Shown here in pieces: positions 1 to 11,430 of a DNA stretch of 64,000 nt. A program made the position numbers and the translations under genes. Under the pieces are notes generated by a model that was not told where the DNA came from, did no database searches, and worked only from the letters and a program-made list of their open reading frames with translations. The stretch lies in NCBI RefSeq assembly GCF_905171765.1, contig NC_053389.1, positions 746,171,146-746,235,145 of the forward strand, in the 5' to 3' direction. Origin of the DNA: Bufo bufo (taxonomy: Eukaryota; Chordata; Amphibia; Anura; Bufonidae). Positions within the stretch are counted from its first letter, which is position 1, and every line of letters begins with the position of its first letter.

Positions 1-2
1 AC

Positions 3-230
3 TACTGGGTTTCGAAATTGTCCACGTGGCCAGAGTTAGCATGTTATGCCTTGGAGGTGCTTTCCTGCCCGGCGGCCAGCGTTTTATCTGAACGCGTATT
101 CAGCACGGCAGGGGGCGTCATTACTGACAAGCGCAGCCGCCTGTCCACAGCCAACGTGGACAAGCTGACCTTCATAAAGATGAACCAGGCATGGATCCCA
201 CAGGACCTGTCCCTCCCTTGTGCAGAGTAG
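3..230 (+). CDS. hAT transposase, C-terminal dimerisation domain (partial)
   Basis: An open frame runs in from the window edge to a TAG at 228-230. The visible ~75 residues contain SVLSERVFSTAGGVITDKR and the following NVDKLTFIKMNQAW, the hAT C-terminal (hATC) dimerisation region. The same domain with the same signature is encoded by element B at 14389-15045 on the other strand, with only a few differences. Catalytic and BED zinc-finger parts would lie to the left, outside the window. Known of the family: hAT transposases cut and paste the element and leave 8-bp target duplications. The frame is intact here; whether the whole gene is intact cannot be said. Confidence 0.88.
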   Translation, partial: YWVSKLSTWPELACYALEVLSCPAASVLSERVFSTAGGVITDKRSRLSTANVDKLTFIKMNQAWIPQDLSLPCAE

Positions 231-399
231 TCCTTATTAACTGCCTAAAACATGTCTTGTTGTGCTACGGGCCACTTCTTTATTTGATACAAATTTTATG
301 AAACCCACAGTTGAATGAAACTCTTCTCTGTCTGGGCGCCGGGGCCTAACCAGATGAAAGTGGCCGGTTAAACTAACGGGTGACATGAAGCCATAACCT

Positions 400-2300
400 C
401 TGCCATGCTACCTCTGTCTTCTGTCTGGGTGCTGAGGCCTAAGTCAAATAAAGCGGTCTTCTGCTGTGCTGGGGGATATGAAGCTAATCTCTGACCTCTC
501 TCCTCTGTCTGGGTCCAAAGGCCTAAATCACTGAAAGAGGCCTTCTCCTGTGGTGTGTGATATGATGCCAGAATATGTGCTGTGGGGCCTCTCTCCTCTT
601 CCTGGGTGCAGGGGTCAAATAAACTAAATTGTGGCCTACTCCTGTGGTGGCTGATATGATGCCAGAATATGTGCTGTGGTGCCTCTCTCCTCTTCCTGGG
701 TGCAGGGGTCAAAGTAACTAAATGGTGGCTTCTCCTGTGGTGGCTGATATGATGCCAGAATATGTGCTGTGGGGCCTCTCTCCTCTTCCTGGGTGCAGGG
801 GTCAAAGTAACTCAATGGTGGCTTCTCCTGTGGTGGCTGATATGATGCCAGAATATGTGCTGTGGTGCCTCTCTCCTCTGTCTGGGTCCAAAGGCCTAAA
901 TCACTGAAAGAGGCCTTCTCCTGTGGTGTGTGATATGATGCCTGAATATGTGCTGTGGTGCCTCTCTCCTCTTCCTGGGTGCGGGGGTCAAAGTAACTCA
1001 ATGGTGGCTTCTCCTGTGGTGGCTGATATGATGCCAGAATATGTGCTGTGGGGCCTCTCTCCTCTTCCTGGGTGCAGGGGTCAAATAAACTAAATTGTGG
1101 CCTACTCCTGTGGTGGCTGATATGATGCCAGAATATGTGCTGTGGTGCCTCTCTCCTCTTCCTGGGTGCAGGGGTCAAAGTAACTAAATGGTGGCTTCTC
1201 CTGTGGTGGCTGATATGATGCCAGAATATGTGCTGTGGGGCCTCTCTCCTCTTCCTGGGTGCAGGGGTCAAAGTAACTCAATGGTGGCTTCTCCTGTGGT
1301 GGCTGATATGATGCCAGAATATGTGCTGTGGTGCCTCTCTCCTCTTCCTGGGTGCGGGGGTCAAAGTAACTCAATGGTGGCTTCTCCTGTGGTGGCTGAT
1401 ATGATGCCAGAATATGTGCTGTGGTGCCTCTCTCCTCTTCCTGGGTGCGGGGGTCAAAGTAACTCAATGGTGGCTTCTCCTGTGGTGGCTGATATGATGC
1501 CAGAATATGTGCTGTGGTGCCTCTCTCCTCTTCCTGGGTGCAGGGGTCAAAGTAACTAAATGGTGGCTTCTCCTGTGGTGGTTGATATGATGCCTGATTC
1601 TCTGCTGTTAAACCTCTCTCCTCCATCTGGGTGTAGGGGTCAAAGTCTTTCAAAGTCGCCTTCTCCTGTGCTGATTGATATAAAGCTGATGGTTGTGCCA
1701 TCTGACATGGTTGCCAGGGTCTGATTCAATGGGGGCCTACTCCTGTGGTGGGTGATCTAAATGCCTGATTCTCTGCTGTGAAACCTCTCTCCTCCGTCTG
1801 GGTGTAGGGGTCAAAGTCTTTCAAAGTCGCCTTCTCCTGTGCTGATTGATATGAAGCTGATGGTTGTGCCATCTGACATGGTTGCCGGGGTCCCATTAAA
1901 TTGGGGCCTACTCCTGTGGTGGGTGATCTAAATGCCTGATTCTCTGCTTTGAAACCTCTCTCCTCCGTCCGCGTGTAGGGGTCAAAGTCTGTCAAAGTCG
2001 CCTTCTCCTGTGCTGATTGATATAAAGCTTATGCTTGTGCCATCTGACATGGTTGCCGGGGTCTGATTCAATGGTGGCCTACTCCTGTGGTGGGTGATCT
2101 AAATGCCTGATTCTCTGCTGTGTAACCTCTCTCCTCCGTCTGGGTGTAGGGGTCAAAGTAACTAAATGGTGGCCTACTCCTGTGGTGGGTGATATGATGC
2201 CTGGTTCTCTGCTGTGGGACCTCTCTCCTTTGTCTGGGTGCTGTGGTCAAAATAATAGTAAGTGACCTTCTCCATTGGTGGGTGACTTGAAGCCTGATTC
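400..2300. repeat. 93-bp minisatellite inside hAT A
   Basis: About twenty tandem copies of a 93-bp unit containing CTCCTGTGGTGGCTGATATG and CTCTCTCCTCTTCCTGGGTG; AATGGTGGCT recurs at 721 and 814. Units left of ~1600 are nearly identical. Those on the right (1600-2300) are more diverged and include longer variants. Because 93 is divisible by three, the minus strand shows long open frames of 31-residue repeats (QEEERG...ASYQPPQEK), which I treat as by-products of the period. Confidence 0.9.
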
Positions 2301-2619
2301 TGTGCTATGGGACCTCACTCCAATTAATATTGTTTAATTTTTATTTATTTTATGTTAACTCATCATTTCCCTATCTACATTTGTTTGCAGGGGATTTAAC
2401 TACATTTTGCTGCCTTTTGCAGCCCTCTAGCCCTTTCCGGGTGTGTTTTACAGCCTTTTTAGTGCCCAAAAGTTCGGGTCCCCATTGACTTCTATGGGGT
2501 TCGGGTTCGGGATGAAGTTCGGGTCGAGTTCGGATCCCGAACCCGAACATTTTTCGAAAGTTCGGCCGAACTCGTCGAACCCGAACATCCAGGTGTTCGC
2601 TCAACTCTAATCTTAACCC

Positions 2620-3711
2620 CTTAACAGGAGACCACAGAGTGGCCCAGTGACATAGTGCTGAGGTGGCAGTGGCATAAGGAGATTTTAGAGTGCCCCAGTG
2701 ACATAGTGTTGAGGTTGCAGCAGTATGAGGAGATCACAAAGTGGCCCAGTGACATAGTGTTGAGGTGGCAACAGCATAAAGAAAACCACAGAGTGGCCCA
2801 GTGACATTGTGTTGAGGTGGCGTCAGCATGAGGAGACCAGAGAGTGGCCCAGTGACATAGTGTTGAAGTTGCAGCAGCATGAGGAGACCACAGCGTGACC
2901 CAGTGACATAGTGTTGAGATGGCAGCAGCATGAGGAGACCACAGAGAGGCCCAGTGACATAGTGTTGAGGTGGCAAAAGCATAAAGAAAACCACAGAGTG
3001 GCCCAGTGACATTGTGTTGAGGTGGCGTCAGTATGAGGAGACCAGAGAGTGGCCCAGTGACATAGTGTGGAGGTGGAAGCAGCATGAGGAGACCACAGCG
3101 TGACCCAGTGACATAGTGTTGAGATGTCAGCAGCACGGGTAGACTACAGAGTGGCCCAGTGACATCCTGTTGAGGTGGCAGCATTTGGAGACCATAGAGT
3201 GGCCAGTGACATAGTGTTGATAGTGTTGAGGTGGCAGCAGCATAAGGAAAAAACAGAGTAGCCCAGTAACATAGTGTTGTTGAGGTGGCAGCAGCATGAG
3301 AAGACCACAGAGTGGTGAGGTGGCAGCAGCATGAGGAGACCACAGAGTGTCCCAGTGATATAGTATTGAGGTGGCCTCAGAATAAGGAGATCATAGAGTG
3401 TCCCAGTGACATAGTGTTGAGGTGGCAGCAGCATGGGGAGATCACAGAGTGTCCCAGTGACATTGTGTTGAGGTGGCAGCAGCATGAGGACACCAGAGAG
3501 TGTCCCAATGACATAGTGTTGAGATGGCGGCAGCATGAGGAGACCACAGAGAGGCCCAGTGACATAGTGTTGAGGTGGAAGCAGCATGAGGAGACCACAT
3601 AGTTTTGAGGAGGCAGCAGCATGAGGAGACCACAGAGTGGACCAGTAACACAGTGTTGAGGAAACAGCAGCATGAGAAGACCACAGAGTGACCTGGTGAC
3701 ATAGTGTTGAG
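2620..3711 (+). repeat. 51-bp minisatellite array, left part
   Basis: Tandem units built on GTGGCCCAGTGACATAGTG, TTGAGGTGGCAGCAGCATGA and GGAGACCACAGA; GTGGCCC recurs at 2793 and 2844, a 51-bp period. About 21 imperfect copies with small deletions. The array stops at 3711, where hAT C is inserted, and resumes at 10775 with the same phase. The unit is a multiple of three, so spurious frames such as the 240-residue minus-strand one are expected. Confidence 0.92.
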
Positions 3712-4469
3712 CAGTGATGGACCGGGACGGTTCACAAACGCGATCAAATGTTCGCGAACCTCAAGTTCGTGGCGGGCCCCATTCACTTTAATGGCAGGCG
3801 AACCAGAAAAACCTTCAGCTCATATTTGCAGCCACCAAATACTTAGTAACAGTGCACAAATAGTCCCACAACATGGACATCGACATACTAGAGGGGGATC
3901 AATTACAAAAATTCCAACAAAATATATGTATCTTAATCAGGGGACATTTTTATGCATCTAAACCCATTAAGGACTCAGCCCATTTCACCTTAAGGACTTG
4001 GCAATTTTTTGCAAATCTGACCAGTGTCACTTTAAGTGCTGATAACTTTAAAACGCTTTGACTTATCCAGGCCATTCTGATATTGTTTTTTCGTCACATA
4101 TTGTACTTCATGACACTGGTAAAATGAAGTAAAAAATTTCATTTTTATTAATAAAAAAATACCAAATTTGCCAAAAATTTGTAAAAAGTTGCAAATTTCC
4201 AAGTTTCAATTTCTCTACTTTTATAATACATAGTAATACCTCCAAAAATAGTTAATACTTTACATTCCCCATATGTCTACTTAATGTTTGGATCATTTTG
4301 GGAATGATATTTTATTTTTTGGGGATGTTACAAGGCTTAGAAGTTTAGAAGCAAATCTTGAAATTTTTCAGAAATTTTCAAAAACCCAATTTTTAAGGAC
4401 AAGTTCAGGTCTGAAGTCACTTTGCGAGGCTTACATAATAGAAACCACACAAAAACCACCCCATTCTAT

Positions 4470-5270
4470 AAACTACACCCCTCAAGGTATTCAAAACTGA
4501 TTTTACAAACGTCGTTAACCCTTTAGGTGTTCCACAAGAATTAATGGAAAATAGAGATACAATTTCCAAATTTCACTTTTTTGGCAGATTTTAAATTTTA
4601 ATATTTTTTTTACTTTTACAAAGAAAAGGTTAACAGCCAAACAAAACTCAATATTTATGGCCCTGATTCTGTCGTTTACAGAAACACCCCATATGTGGTC
4701 GTAAACTACTGTACGGGCACACGGCAGGGCGCAGAAGGAAAGGAATGTCATATGGTTTTTGAAAGGCAGATTTTGCTGTACTGATTTTTTGACACCATAT
4801 CCCATTTGAAGCCCCCCTGATGCACGCCTAGAGTAGAAATTCCATAAAAGTGACCCCATCTAAGAAACTACACCCCTCAAGGTATTCAAAACTGATTTTA
4901 CAAACATCGTTAACCCTTTAGGTGTTCCACAAGAGTTATTGGTAAATAGAGATGAAATTTCAGAATTCCAATTTTTGGGCAAATTTTCCATTTTAATCCA
5001 TTTTTCCCAGTAACAAAGCAAAGGTTAACAGCCAAACAAAACTCAAAATTTATGGCCCTGATTCTGTAGTTTACAGAAACACCCCATATGTGGTCGTAAA
5101 ACTGCTGTATGGGCACACAGCAGGGCTCAGAAGGAAAGGAATGCCATACGGTTTTTGGAAGGCAGATTTTGCTGGACTGTTTTTTTTGACACCATGTCCC
5201 ATTTGAAGCCCCCCTGATGCACCCCTAGAGTAGAAACTCCAAAAATGTGACCCCATTTTAGAAACTACGG
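4470..5270. repeat. Two ~397-bp direct repeats inside the TTAA element
   Basis: ACTACACCCCTCAAGGTATT followed by CAAAACTGATTTTACAAAC starts each copy (about 4473 and 4870). Each continues with an AT-rich stretch and ends with a box around CACCCCATATGTGGTCGTAA. The copies differ at many positions, so the duplication is old. Confidence 0.8.
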
Positions 5271-5319
5271 GATAGGGTGGCAGTATTGTTGGTACTAGTT
5301 TAGGGTACATATGATTTTT

Positions 5320-6190
5320 GGTTGCTCTATATTACACTTTTTGTGAGGCAAGGTAACAAGAAATAGCTGTTTTGGCATTGTTTTTATTTATTTTTATTTA
5401 CAACATTCATCTGACAGGTTAGCTCATGTAATATTTTTATAGACCAGGTTGTCACGGATGCGGCGATACCTAATATGTATACTTTTTTATTTATTTATGT
5501 AAGTTTTACACAATGATTTCTTTTTTTAAACAAAAAAAAATCATGTTTTAGTGTTTCCATCGTCTGAGAGCCATAATTTTTTCAGTTTTGGGGCGATTAC
5601 CTTGGGTAGGGTATAATTTTTGTTGGATGAGATGACGGTTTTATTGGCACTATTTTGGGGTGCGTGTGACTTTTTGATCGCTTGCTATTACACTTTTTGT
5701 GATGTAAGGTGAAAAAAAATGGCTTTTTTACAACGTTTTTATTTTTATTTTTTACGGTATTCACCTGAGGGGTTAGGTCATGTGATATTTTTTATAGAGA
5801 AGGTTATTACAGATGCTGCGATACCTAATATGTATACTTTTTTTTATTTATGTAAGTTTTACACAATGATTTCATTTGTGAAGAAAAAAAAATCATGTTT
5901 TAGTGTTTCCATAGTCTGAGAGACATAATTTTTTCACTTTTTGGGCGATTACCTTGGGTAGGGTATTATTTTTGCGGGATGAGATGACGGTTTAATTGGC
6001 ACTATTTTGGGGTGCGTATGACTTTTGCTTGCTATTACACTTTTTGTGATGTAAGGTGACAAAAATTAGTTTATTTAGCACAGTTTTTATTTTAAAATTT
6101 TTACGGTGTTCATCTGAGTGGTTATGTCATGTGATATCTTTATAGAACCGGTCGATACGGATGCGGCGATACCTAATATGTGAACTTTTT
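5320..6190. repeat. Three ~354-bp tandem repeats inside the TTAA element
   Basis: Each unit has TATTACACTTTTTGTGA, then a T-rich stretch, then GCGATACCTAATATGT (near 5463, 5820 and 6167). The units are AT-rich and diverged. Confidence 0.75.
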
Positions 6191-7275
6191 TCCCCCCTAT
6201 TTTTTACCAATTTTTTTTAACTTTATTTGGGGAAAATGACGTTTTTGTTTATTTTTACTTGAAACTTAAAATTTTTTGGGGGAAAACTTTATTTTTTTTT
6301 ACTTTTTTTAAGTTCATTTTTTAACTTTTTTTAAGTTCATTTTTTTGTCCCACTTTGGACCCCCCAACTTTTGGGGGTCTAATCCCTTTTACAATGCATT
6401 CCAATACTTCTGTATTGGAATGCATTGGCTGTATGAGTAATACAGTGTGTATTACTCATACAGCTTCCAGCCTGTGAGATCCAGGGGGCTGGATCTCACA
6501 GGCTTGTCATCGAAAGGCAGCGCAGATGCCTAAGGAAGGCATCGCGCTGCCTTCCATGCCATCGGGGCCCCCCTACAGCCTAATGGGGACCCGATGTCAC
6601 ATGACCCCCCACGGCGTTGTGACAGGATGCCCGCTGAATGATTTCAGTGGACATCCTGTTCTGATTAACCCCGCCGCGCCGCAATGAAATTTTAAAGTTA
6701 GGACGTACCGGTACGCCCTGGGTCCTTAAGGACTCGGCAAACATGGCGTACCAGTACGTCCTAAGTCCTTAAGGGGTTAAAAGGAAATTCTCTGAAATGT
6801 GCCCTGTATGAGCCTAGAAATTTTCTATTTTAGGCCACAGGAGTACTGGCCTTAAAAATTAGGCATTCACCTGACATAAAAGAAATTCCTATTATGTGGC
6901 TCGAGGTACATTATGTGGTCAATGTTTAAAAAATGTAATATATCCTTTTTTTTTTCTTCACTTTTTTGGGGGGCAACTGGTATATCACTCCAGTAGAAAT
7001 TATTTGTTCCAATGTCATTTGTCAATATCTGTAGCTGAGGTAACAAAGCAAAACCGCAAACCAATTCTGCACTACCCAAATGCACTATATAGAAAGTATA
7101 TAATTGGTATATAACATTCCTGCTTCAATCAGTTTTTTTGGGGGGGCACCTGGTATACAACACCAGTAGAAATTATTTGTTCCAATGTTGTTTGTCACTA
7201 TCTGTAGCTGAGGTAACGCAGCAAAACTGCAAACCAATGCTGCACTACCCAACTGCACTATATAGAAAGTATATA

Positions 7276-8513
7276 CAGTTGCAAGAAAAAGTATGTGAAC
7301 CCTTTGGAATGATATGGATTTCTGCACAAAATGGTCATAAAATGTGATCTGATCTTCATCTAAGTCACAACAATAGACAATCACAGTCTGCTTAAACTAA
7401 TAACACACAAAGAATTAAATGTTACTATGTTTTTATTGAACACACCATGTAAACATTCACAGTGCAGGTGGAAAAAGTATGTGAACCACTGGATTTAATA
7501 ACTGGTTGAACCTCCTTTGGCAGCAATAACTTCAACCAAACGTTTCATGTAGTTGCAGATCAGACGTGCACAACGGTCAGGAGTAATTCTTGACCATTCC
7601 TCTTTACAGAACTGTTTCAGTTTAGCAATATTCTTGAGATGTCTTGCGTGGATCGCTTTCTTGAGGTCATGCCACAGCATCTCAATCGGGTTGAGGTCAG
7701 GACTCTGACTGGGCCACTCCAGAAGGCGTATTTTCTTCTGTTTAAGCCATTCTGTTGTTGATTTACTTCTATGCTTTGGGTCGTTGTCCTGTTGCAACAC
7801 CCATCTTCTGTTGAGCTTCAGCTGGTGGACAGATGGCCTTAAGTTCTCATGCAAAATGTCTTGATAAACTTGGGAATTCATTTTTCCTTTGATGATACAG
7901 TAGCAATCCATCCAGGCCCTGATGCAACAAAGCAGCCCCAAACCATGATTCCCCCACCACCATACTTCACAGTTGGGATGAGGTTTTGATGTTGGTGTGC
8001 TGTGCCTCTTTTTCTCCACACATAGTGTTGTATGTTTCTTCCAAGCAACTCAACTTTGGTTTCACCTGTCCACTGAATATTTTGCCAGTACTGCTGTGGA
8101 ACATCCAGTTGCTCTTGTGCAAACTGTAAACGTGCAGCAATGTTTTTTTTGGACAGTAGTGGCTTCCTCTGTGGTATCCTTCCATGAAATCCATTCTTGT
8201 TTAGTGTTGTACGTATCGTAGATTCACTAACAGGGATATTAGCATATGCCAGATACTTTTGTAAGTCTTTAGCTGACACTCTAGGATTCTTCTTCACCTC
8301 ATTTAGCAGTCTGCGCTGTGCTCTTGCAGTCATCTTTGCAGGATGGCCACTCCTAGGGAGAGTAGCAGCAGTGCTGAACGTTCTCCATTTATAGACAATT
8401 TGTCTTACCGTGGACTGATGAACAGCAAGGCTTTTAGAGATACTTTTATAACCCTTTCCAGCTTTATGCAAGTCAACAATTCTTAATCGTAGGTCTTCTG
8501 AGAGCTCTGTTGT
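7276..8513 (-). mobile_element. Tc1/mariner element, 5'-truncated
   Basis: The transposase-3' end is present: CAGTTGCAAGAAAAAGTATG right after TA (7274-7275). The opposite end is missing: at about 8513 the sequence passes from the transposase N-terminal region directly into the host ~173-bp repeat. A deletion has therefore removed the 5' inverted repeat and the start codon. Confidence 0.85.
7495..8513 (-). pseudogene. Tc1-like transposase pseudogene
   Basis: Reading leftward, the frame begins in the helix-turn-helix region ([20 protein letters not shown], then the HTH), followed by the DDE domain. Catalytic positions: the first Asp is lost (WTGETKVEL where the family has WTDET); the second is present (QQDNDPKHRSKST); and the 34E motif is present (SPDLNPIEMLW). 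There is a frameshift near 7890 between ATVSSKEK and KMNSQVYQ. The start codon is missing with the 5' end. C-terminal GGSTSY is intact. Both the Asp-to-Gly change and the frameshift make it inactive. The transposase would have moved the element between TA sites. Confidence 0.9.
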
Positions 8514-8784
8514 GAAATTATTTGTTCCAATGTCGTTTGCCACTATCTGTAGCTGAGGTAACGCAGCTAGACCACAAACAAATGCTGCACTACCCAAATG
8601 CACTATATAGAAAGTATATTATTGGTATATAACAACCCTGCTTCAATCAGTTTTTTTTGGGGGAAACTGGTATATCACACCAGTAGAAATTATTTGTTCC
8701 AATAGCGTTTGGCACTCTTTGTAGCTGCAGTATCACATCAGAATCGCACACAACTGCTGCACAATACAAATGCACTAGAATATA

Positions 8785-10371
8785 CACTGCTCAAAAAAAT
8801 AAAGGGAACACAAAAATAACACATCCTAGATCTGAATTAATTAAATATTCTTCTGAAATACTTTGTTCTTTACATAGTTGAATGTGCTGACAACAAAATC
8901 ACACAAAAATAAAAAAATGGAAATCAAATTTTTAACCCATGGAGGTCTGGATTTGGAGTCACACTCAAAATTAAAGTGGAAAAACACACTACAGGCTGAT
9001 ACAACTTTGATGTAATGTCCTTAAAACAAGTCAAAATGAGGCTCAGTAGTGTGTGTGGCCTCCAGGTGCCTGTATGACCTCCCTACAATGCCTGTGCATG
9101 CTCCTGATGAGGTGGCGGACGGTCTCCTGAGGGATCTCCTCCCAGACCTGGACTAAAGCATCTGCCAACTCCTGGACAGTCTGTGGTGCAACGTGACGTT
9201 GGTGGATAGAGCGAGACATGATGTCCCAGATGTGCTCAATTGGATTCAGGTCTGGGGAATGGGCGGGCCAGTCCATAGCATCAATGCCTTCATCTTGCAG
9301 GAACTGCTGACACACTCCAGCCACATGAGGTCTAGCATTGTCTTGCATTAGGAGGAACCCAGGGCCAACCACACCAGCATATGGTCTCACAAGGGGTCTG
9401 AGGATCTCATCTCGGTACCTAATGGCAGTCAGGCTACCTCTGGCGAGCACATGGAGGGCTGTGCGGCCCTCCAAAGAAATGCCACCCCACACTATTACTG
9501 ACCCAATGCCAAACCGGTCATGCTGGAGGATGTTGCAGGCAGCAGAACGTTCTCCACGGCGTCTCCAGACTCTGTCACGTCTGTCACATGTGCTCAGTGT
9601 GACAGACGTGACCCCTTTCATCTGTGAAGAGCACAGGGCGCCAGTGGCGAATTTGCCAATCTTGGTGTTCTCTGGCAAATGCCAAACGTCCTGCTCGGTG
9701 TTGGGCTGTAAGCCCAACTCCCACCTGTGGACGTCGGGCCCTCATATCGCCCTCATGGAATCTGTTTCTGACCGTTTGAGCAGACACATGCACATTTTTG
9801 GCCTGCTGGAGGTCATTTTGCAGGGCTCTGGCAGTGCTCCTCCTGTTCCTCCTTGCACAAAGGTGGAGGTAGCGGTCCTGCTGCTGGGTTGTTGCCCTCC
9901 TACGGCCTCCTCCACGTCTCCAGATGTACTTGCCTGTCTCCTGGTAGCGCCTCCATGCTCTGGACACTACGCTGACAGACACAGCAAACCTTCTTGCCAC
10001 AGCTCGCATTGATGTGCCATCCTGGATAAGCTGCACTACCTGAGCCACTTGTGTGGGTTGTAGACTCCGTATCATGCTACCACTAGAGTGAAAGCACCGC
10101 CAGCATTCAAAAGTGACCAAAACATCAGCCAGGAAGCATAGGAACTGAGAAGTGGTCTGTTGTCACCACCTGCAGAACCACTCCTTAATTAGGGGTGTCT
10201 TGCTAATTGCCTATAATTTCCACCTCTTGTCTATCCCATTTGCACAACAGCATGTGAAATTGATTGTCACTCAGTGTTGCTTCGTAAGTGGACAGTTTGA
10301 TTTCACAGAAGTGTGATTGATTTGGAGTTACATTGTGTTGTTTAAGTGTTCCCTTTATTTTTTGAGCAGTG
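8785..10371 (-). mobile_element. Complete Tc1-like element, 1587 bp, TIR CACTGCTC...
   Basis: Both ends are present: CACTGCTCAAAAAAATAAAG on the left and its inverse ending TTTGAGCAGTG on the right, each next to TA (8783-8784, 10372-10373). I recognise this as the Tc1 family known for near-identical copies in lampreys, teleosts and other vertebrates, for which horizontal transfer has been proposed; that is from memory and not checked. It sits inside hAT C and so is younger than it. Confidence 0.92.
9043..10075 (-). pseudogene. Tc1-like transposase, broken by one short templated insertion
   Basis: The start [14 protein letters not shown] lies at 10075. A paired-like HTH region follows ([20 protein letters not shown]), then the DDE domain: LFTDE, LMQDNARPHVAG and SPDLNPIEHIW are all readable. 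C-terminal GGHTHY ends at 9043. The frame is lost around 9598-9612, immediately after the first catalytic Asp-Glu. There the inserted sequence is an exact inverted copy of 9574-9588. Otherwise the gene looks nearly intact at about 340 residues, the usual Tc1 length. Confidence 0.9.
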
Positions 10372-10782
10372 TACTTTTAGACAGTATATTATAAGTATAT
10401 TACACCCTTCAGTAAGTCACACTTATCAATAGCGCACCTATACCAGTCCTTAAAAGGACTTTTGTAGCCCTATTAGCTAGCGTTTAGTGTCCCTAACAGT
10501 CTGTCCCTGCTCAACACAGCAACCTCTCCTTCACTGGCAAAAGAATGAATGTAAAATGGCGGCCAGATCAGGTTTATTTATAAGGTAGGAGGTATGTCCG
10601 TGTGCTGAAACATCTTAATTGGCTGTCCTGTACCACCTAATGGGTCAATGTTCTTCACAATGTAAAAGAATATGGCGCCTGTGGACATCTCCATATGTTC
10701 GCCCGTTCGGCGAACCGTGAACGAGAAAAGTTCGCCGTGAAATGACCGCCTGGCGAACCACAAGACCATCTCTAGTGTTGAG

Positions 10783-11430
10783 GTGGCAGCAGCATGCAGA
10801 GACCATAGAGTGGCCCATTGACATAGTGTTGAGTTCACAGCAGCATGCGTAGACCAGAGAGTGGCCAAGTGACATAGTGTTGAGGTGGCAGCAGCATGTG
10901 GAGACGAGAGAGTGGCCCAGTGACATTTTGTTCAGATGGCAGCAGCATGAGGAGACCAAAGAGTAGTCCAGTGACATAGTTTTGAGGTGGCAGCAGCATT
11001 AGGAGACCATAGAGTGGCCCAGTGACATAGTGTTGAGGTGGCAGCAGCATAAGAAGACCACAGAGTGGCCCAGTGACATAGTGTTGAGGTGGCAGTCGCA
11101 TGAGGAGACCAGAGAGTGGCCCAGTGACATAGTGTTAATCCAGCAGCAGCATGAGGAGACCACAGAGTGGCCCATTGACATAGTGTTGAGGTGGAAGCAG
11201 CATGAGGAGACCACAAAGTGGTTAGGTGCCAGCACCATGAGAAGACCACAGAGTGCACTGTGACATAGTGTTCAGTTGGCAGCAGCATGTGGAGACCACA
11301 GAGTGGCCCAGTGACATAGCGTTGAGGTGGCAGCAGCATGAGGAGACCACAAAGTGGCCCAGTGACATAGTGTTGAGGTTGAAGCAGCATGCGTAGACCA
11401 CAGAGTGGCCCATTGACATAGTTTTAAGGT
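10783..11430 (+). repeat. 51-bp minisatellite array, right part
   Basis: Same unit as 2620-3711 (GTGGCCCAGTGACATAGTG ... GCAGCAGCATGAGGAGACC), about 13 copies. It begins with the duplicated GTGTTGAG (10775-10782) and is the other half of the array split by hAT C. Confidence 0.92.

Larger units (their letters stand above)
1..2609 (+). mobile_element. hAT element A, 3' part (truncated by window edge)
   Basis: The segment starts inside a hAT transposase and ends in a terminal sequence that reads, from the right end inward on the minus strand, TAGAGTTGAGCGAACACC followed by GTTCGGG-rich sequence. The same terminus begins element B at 11704, where a related transposase points toward it. The last ~150 bp are rich in TTCGGG/CCCGAA palindromes, as usual for these ends. 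The space between the transposase stop and the terminus is filled by a 93-bp minisatellite. The left end lies outside the window, so the target-site duplication cannot be tested. Confidence 0.85.
3963..6776. mobile_element. TTAA-flanked non-autonomous DNA transposon, 2.8 kb (Kolobok- or piggyBac-like)
   Basis: The right terminus read inward is CCCCTTAAGGACTTAGG next to TTAA (6777-6780). The left terminus is ACCCATTAAGGACTCAG next to a decayed TTAA. The related hAT D copy has an uninterrupted site here: its GCGTCTTAAAGGGAAACTC corresponds to the left flank joined to the right flank. Inside are a ~397-bp direct duplication (about 4473 and 4870) and three ~354-bp repeats (the CGATACCTAATATGT box near 5463, 5820 and 6167). 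There is no transposase. The superfamily is inferred only from the TTAA target. Confidence 0.8.
6780..8783. repeat. ~173-bp tandem repeat of hAT C, interrupted by a Tc1
   Basis: The box TATTTGTTCCAATGT recurs at 7001, 7174, 8519 and (variant) 8691, spacings of 173 and 172 bp once the Tc1 at 7276-8513 is removed. Each unit also has ATCTGTAGCTGAGGTAAC and TGCACTATATAGAAAGTATA. It occupies the subterminal region of hAT C and is unrelated in sequence to the repeats of elements A, B, D, E and F. Confidence 0.82.
3712..10774 (-). mobile_element. hAT element C, 7.06 kb, transposase lost, with nested insertions
   Basis: The ends read CAGTGATGGACC (left) and, inward from the right end, TAGAGATGGTCTTGTGG. 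Both ends are flanked by GTGTTGAG, a perfect 8-bp target duplication (3704-3711 and 10775-10782) within a 51-bp satellite unit. The left end is homologous to the start of element D (62850) and the right end to the start of element E (37146), so C is oriented on the minus strand. It contains no recognisable transposase. It holds a TTAA-flanked element (3963-6776), two Tc1 elements (7276-8513, 8785-10371) and a ~173-bp tandem repeat. Confidence 0.85.

Noticed and set aside
636..1701. Long minus-strand frames (211 and 199 residues)
   Set aside because: 31-residue repeats from a 93-bp satellite; no start context and no domain.
2620..3711. Regularly spaced repeats that could suggest a CRISPR array
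   Set aside because: Units are contiguous with no unique spacers, and the genome is a vertebrate one.
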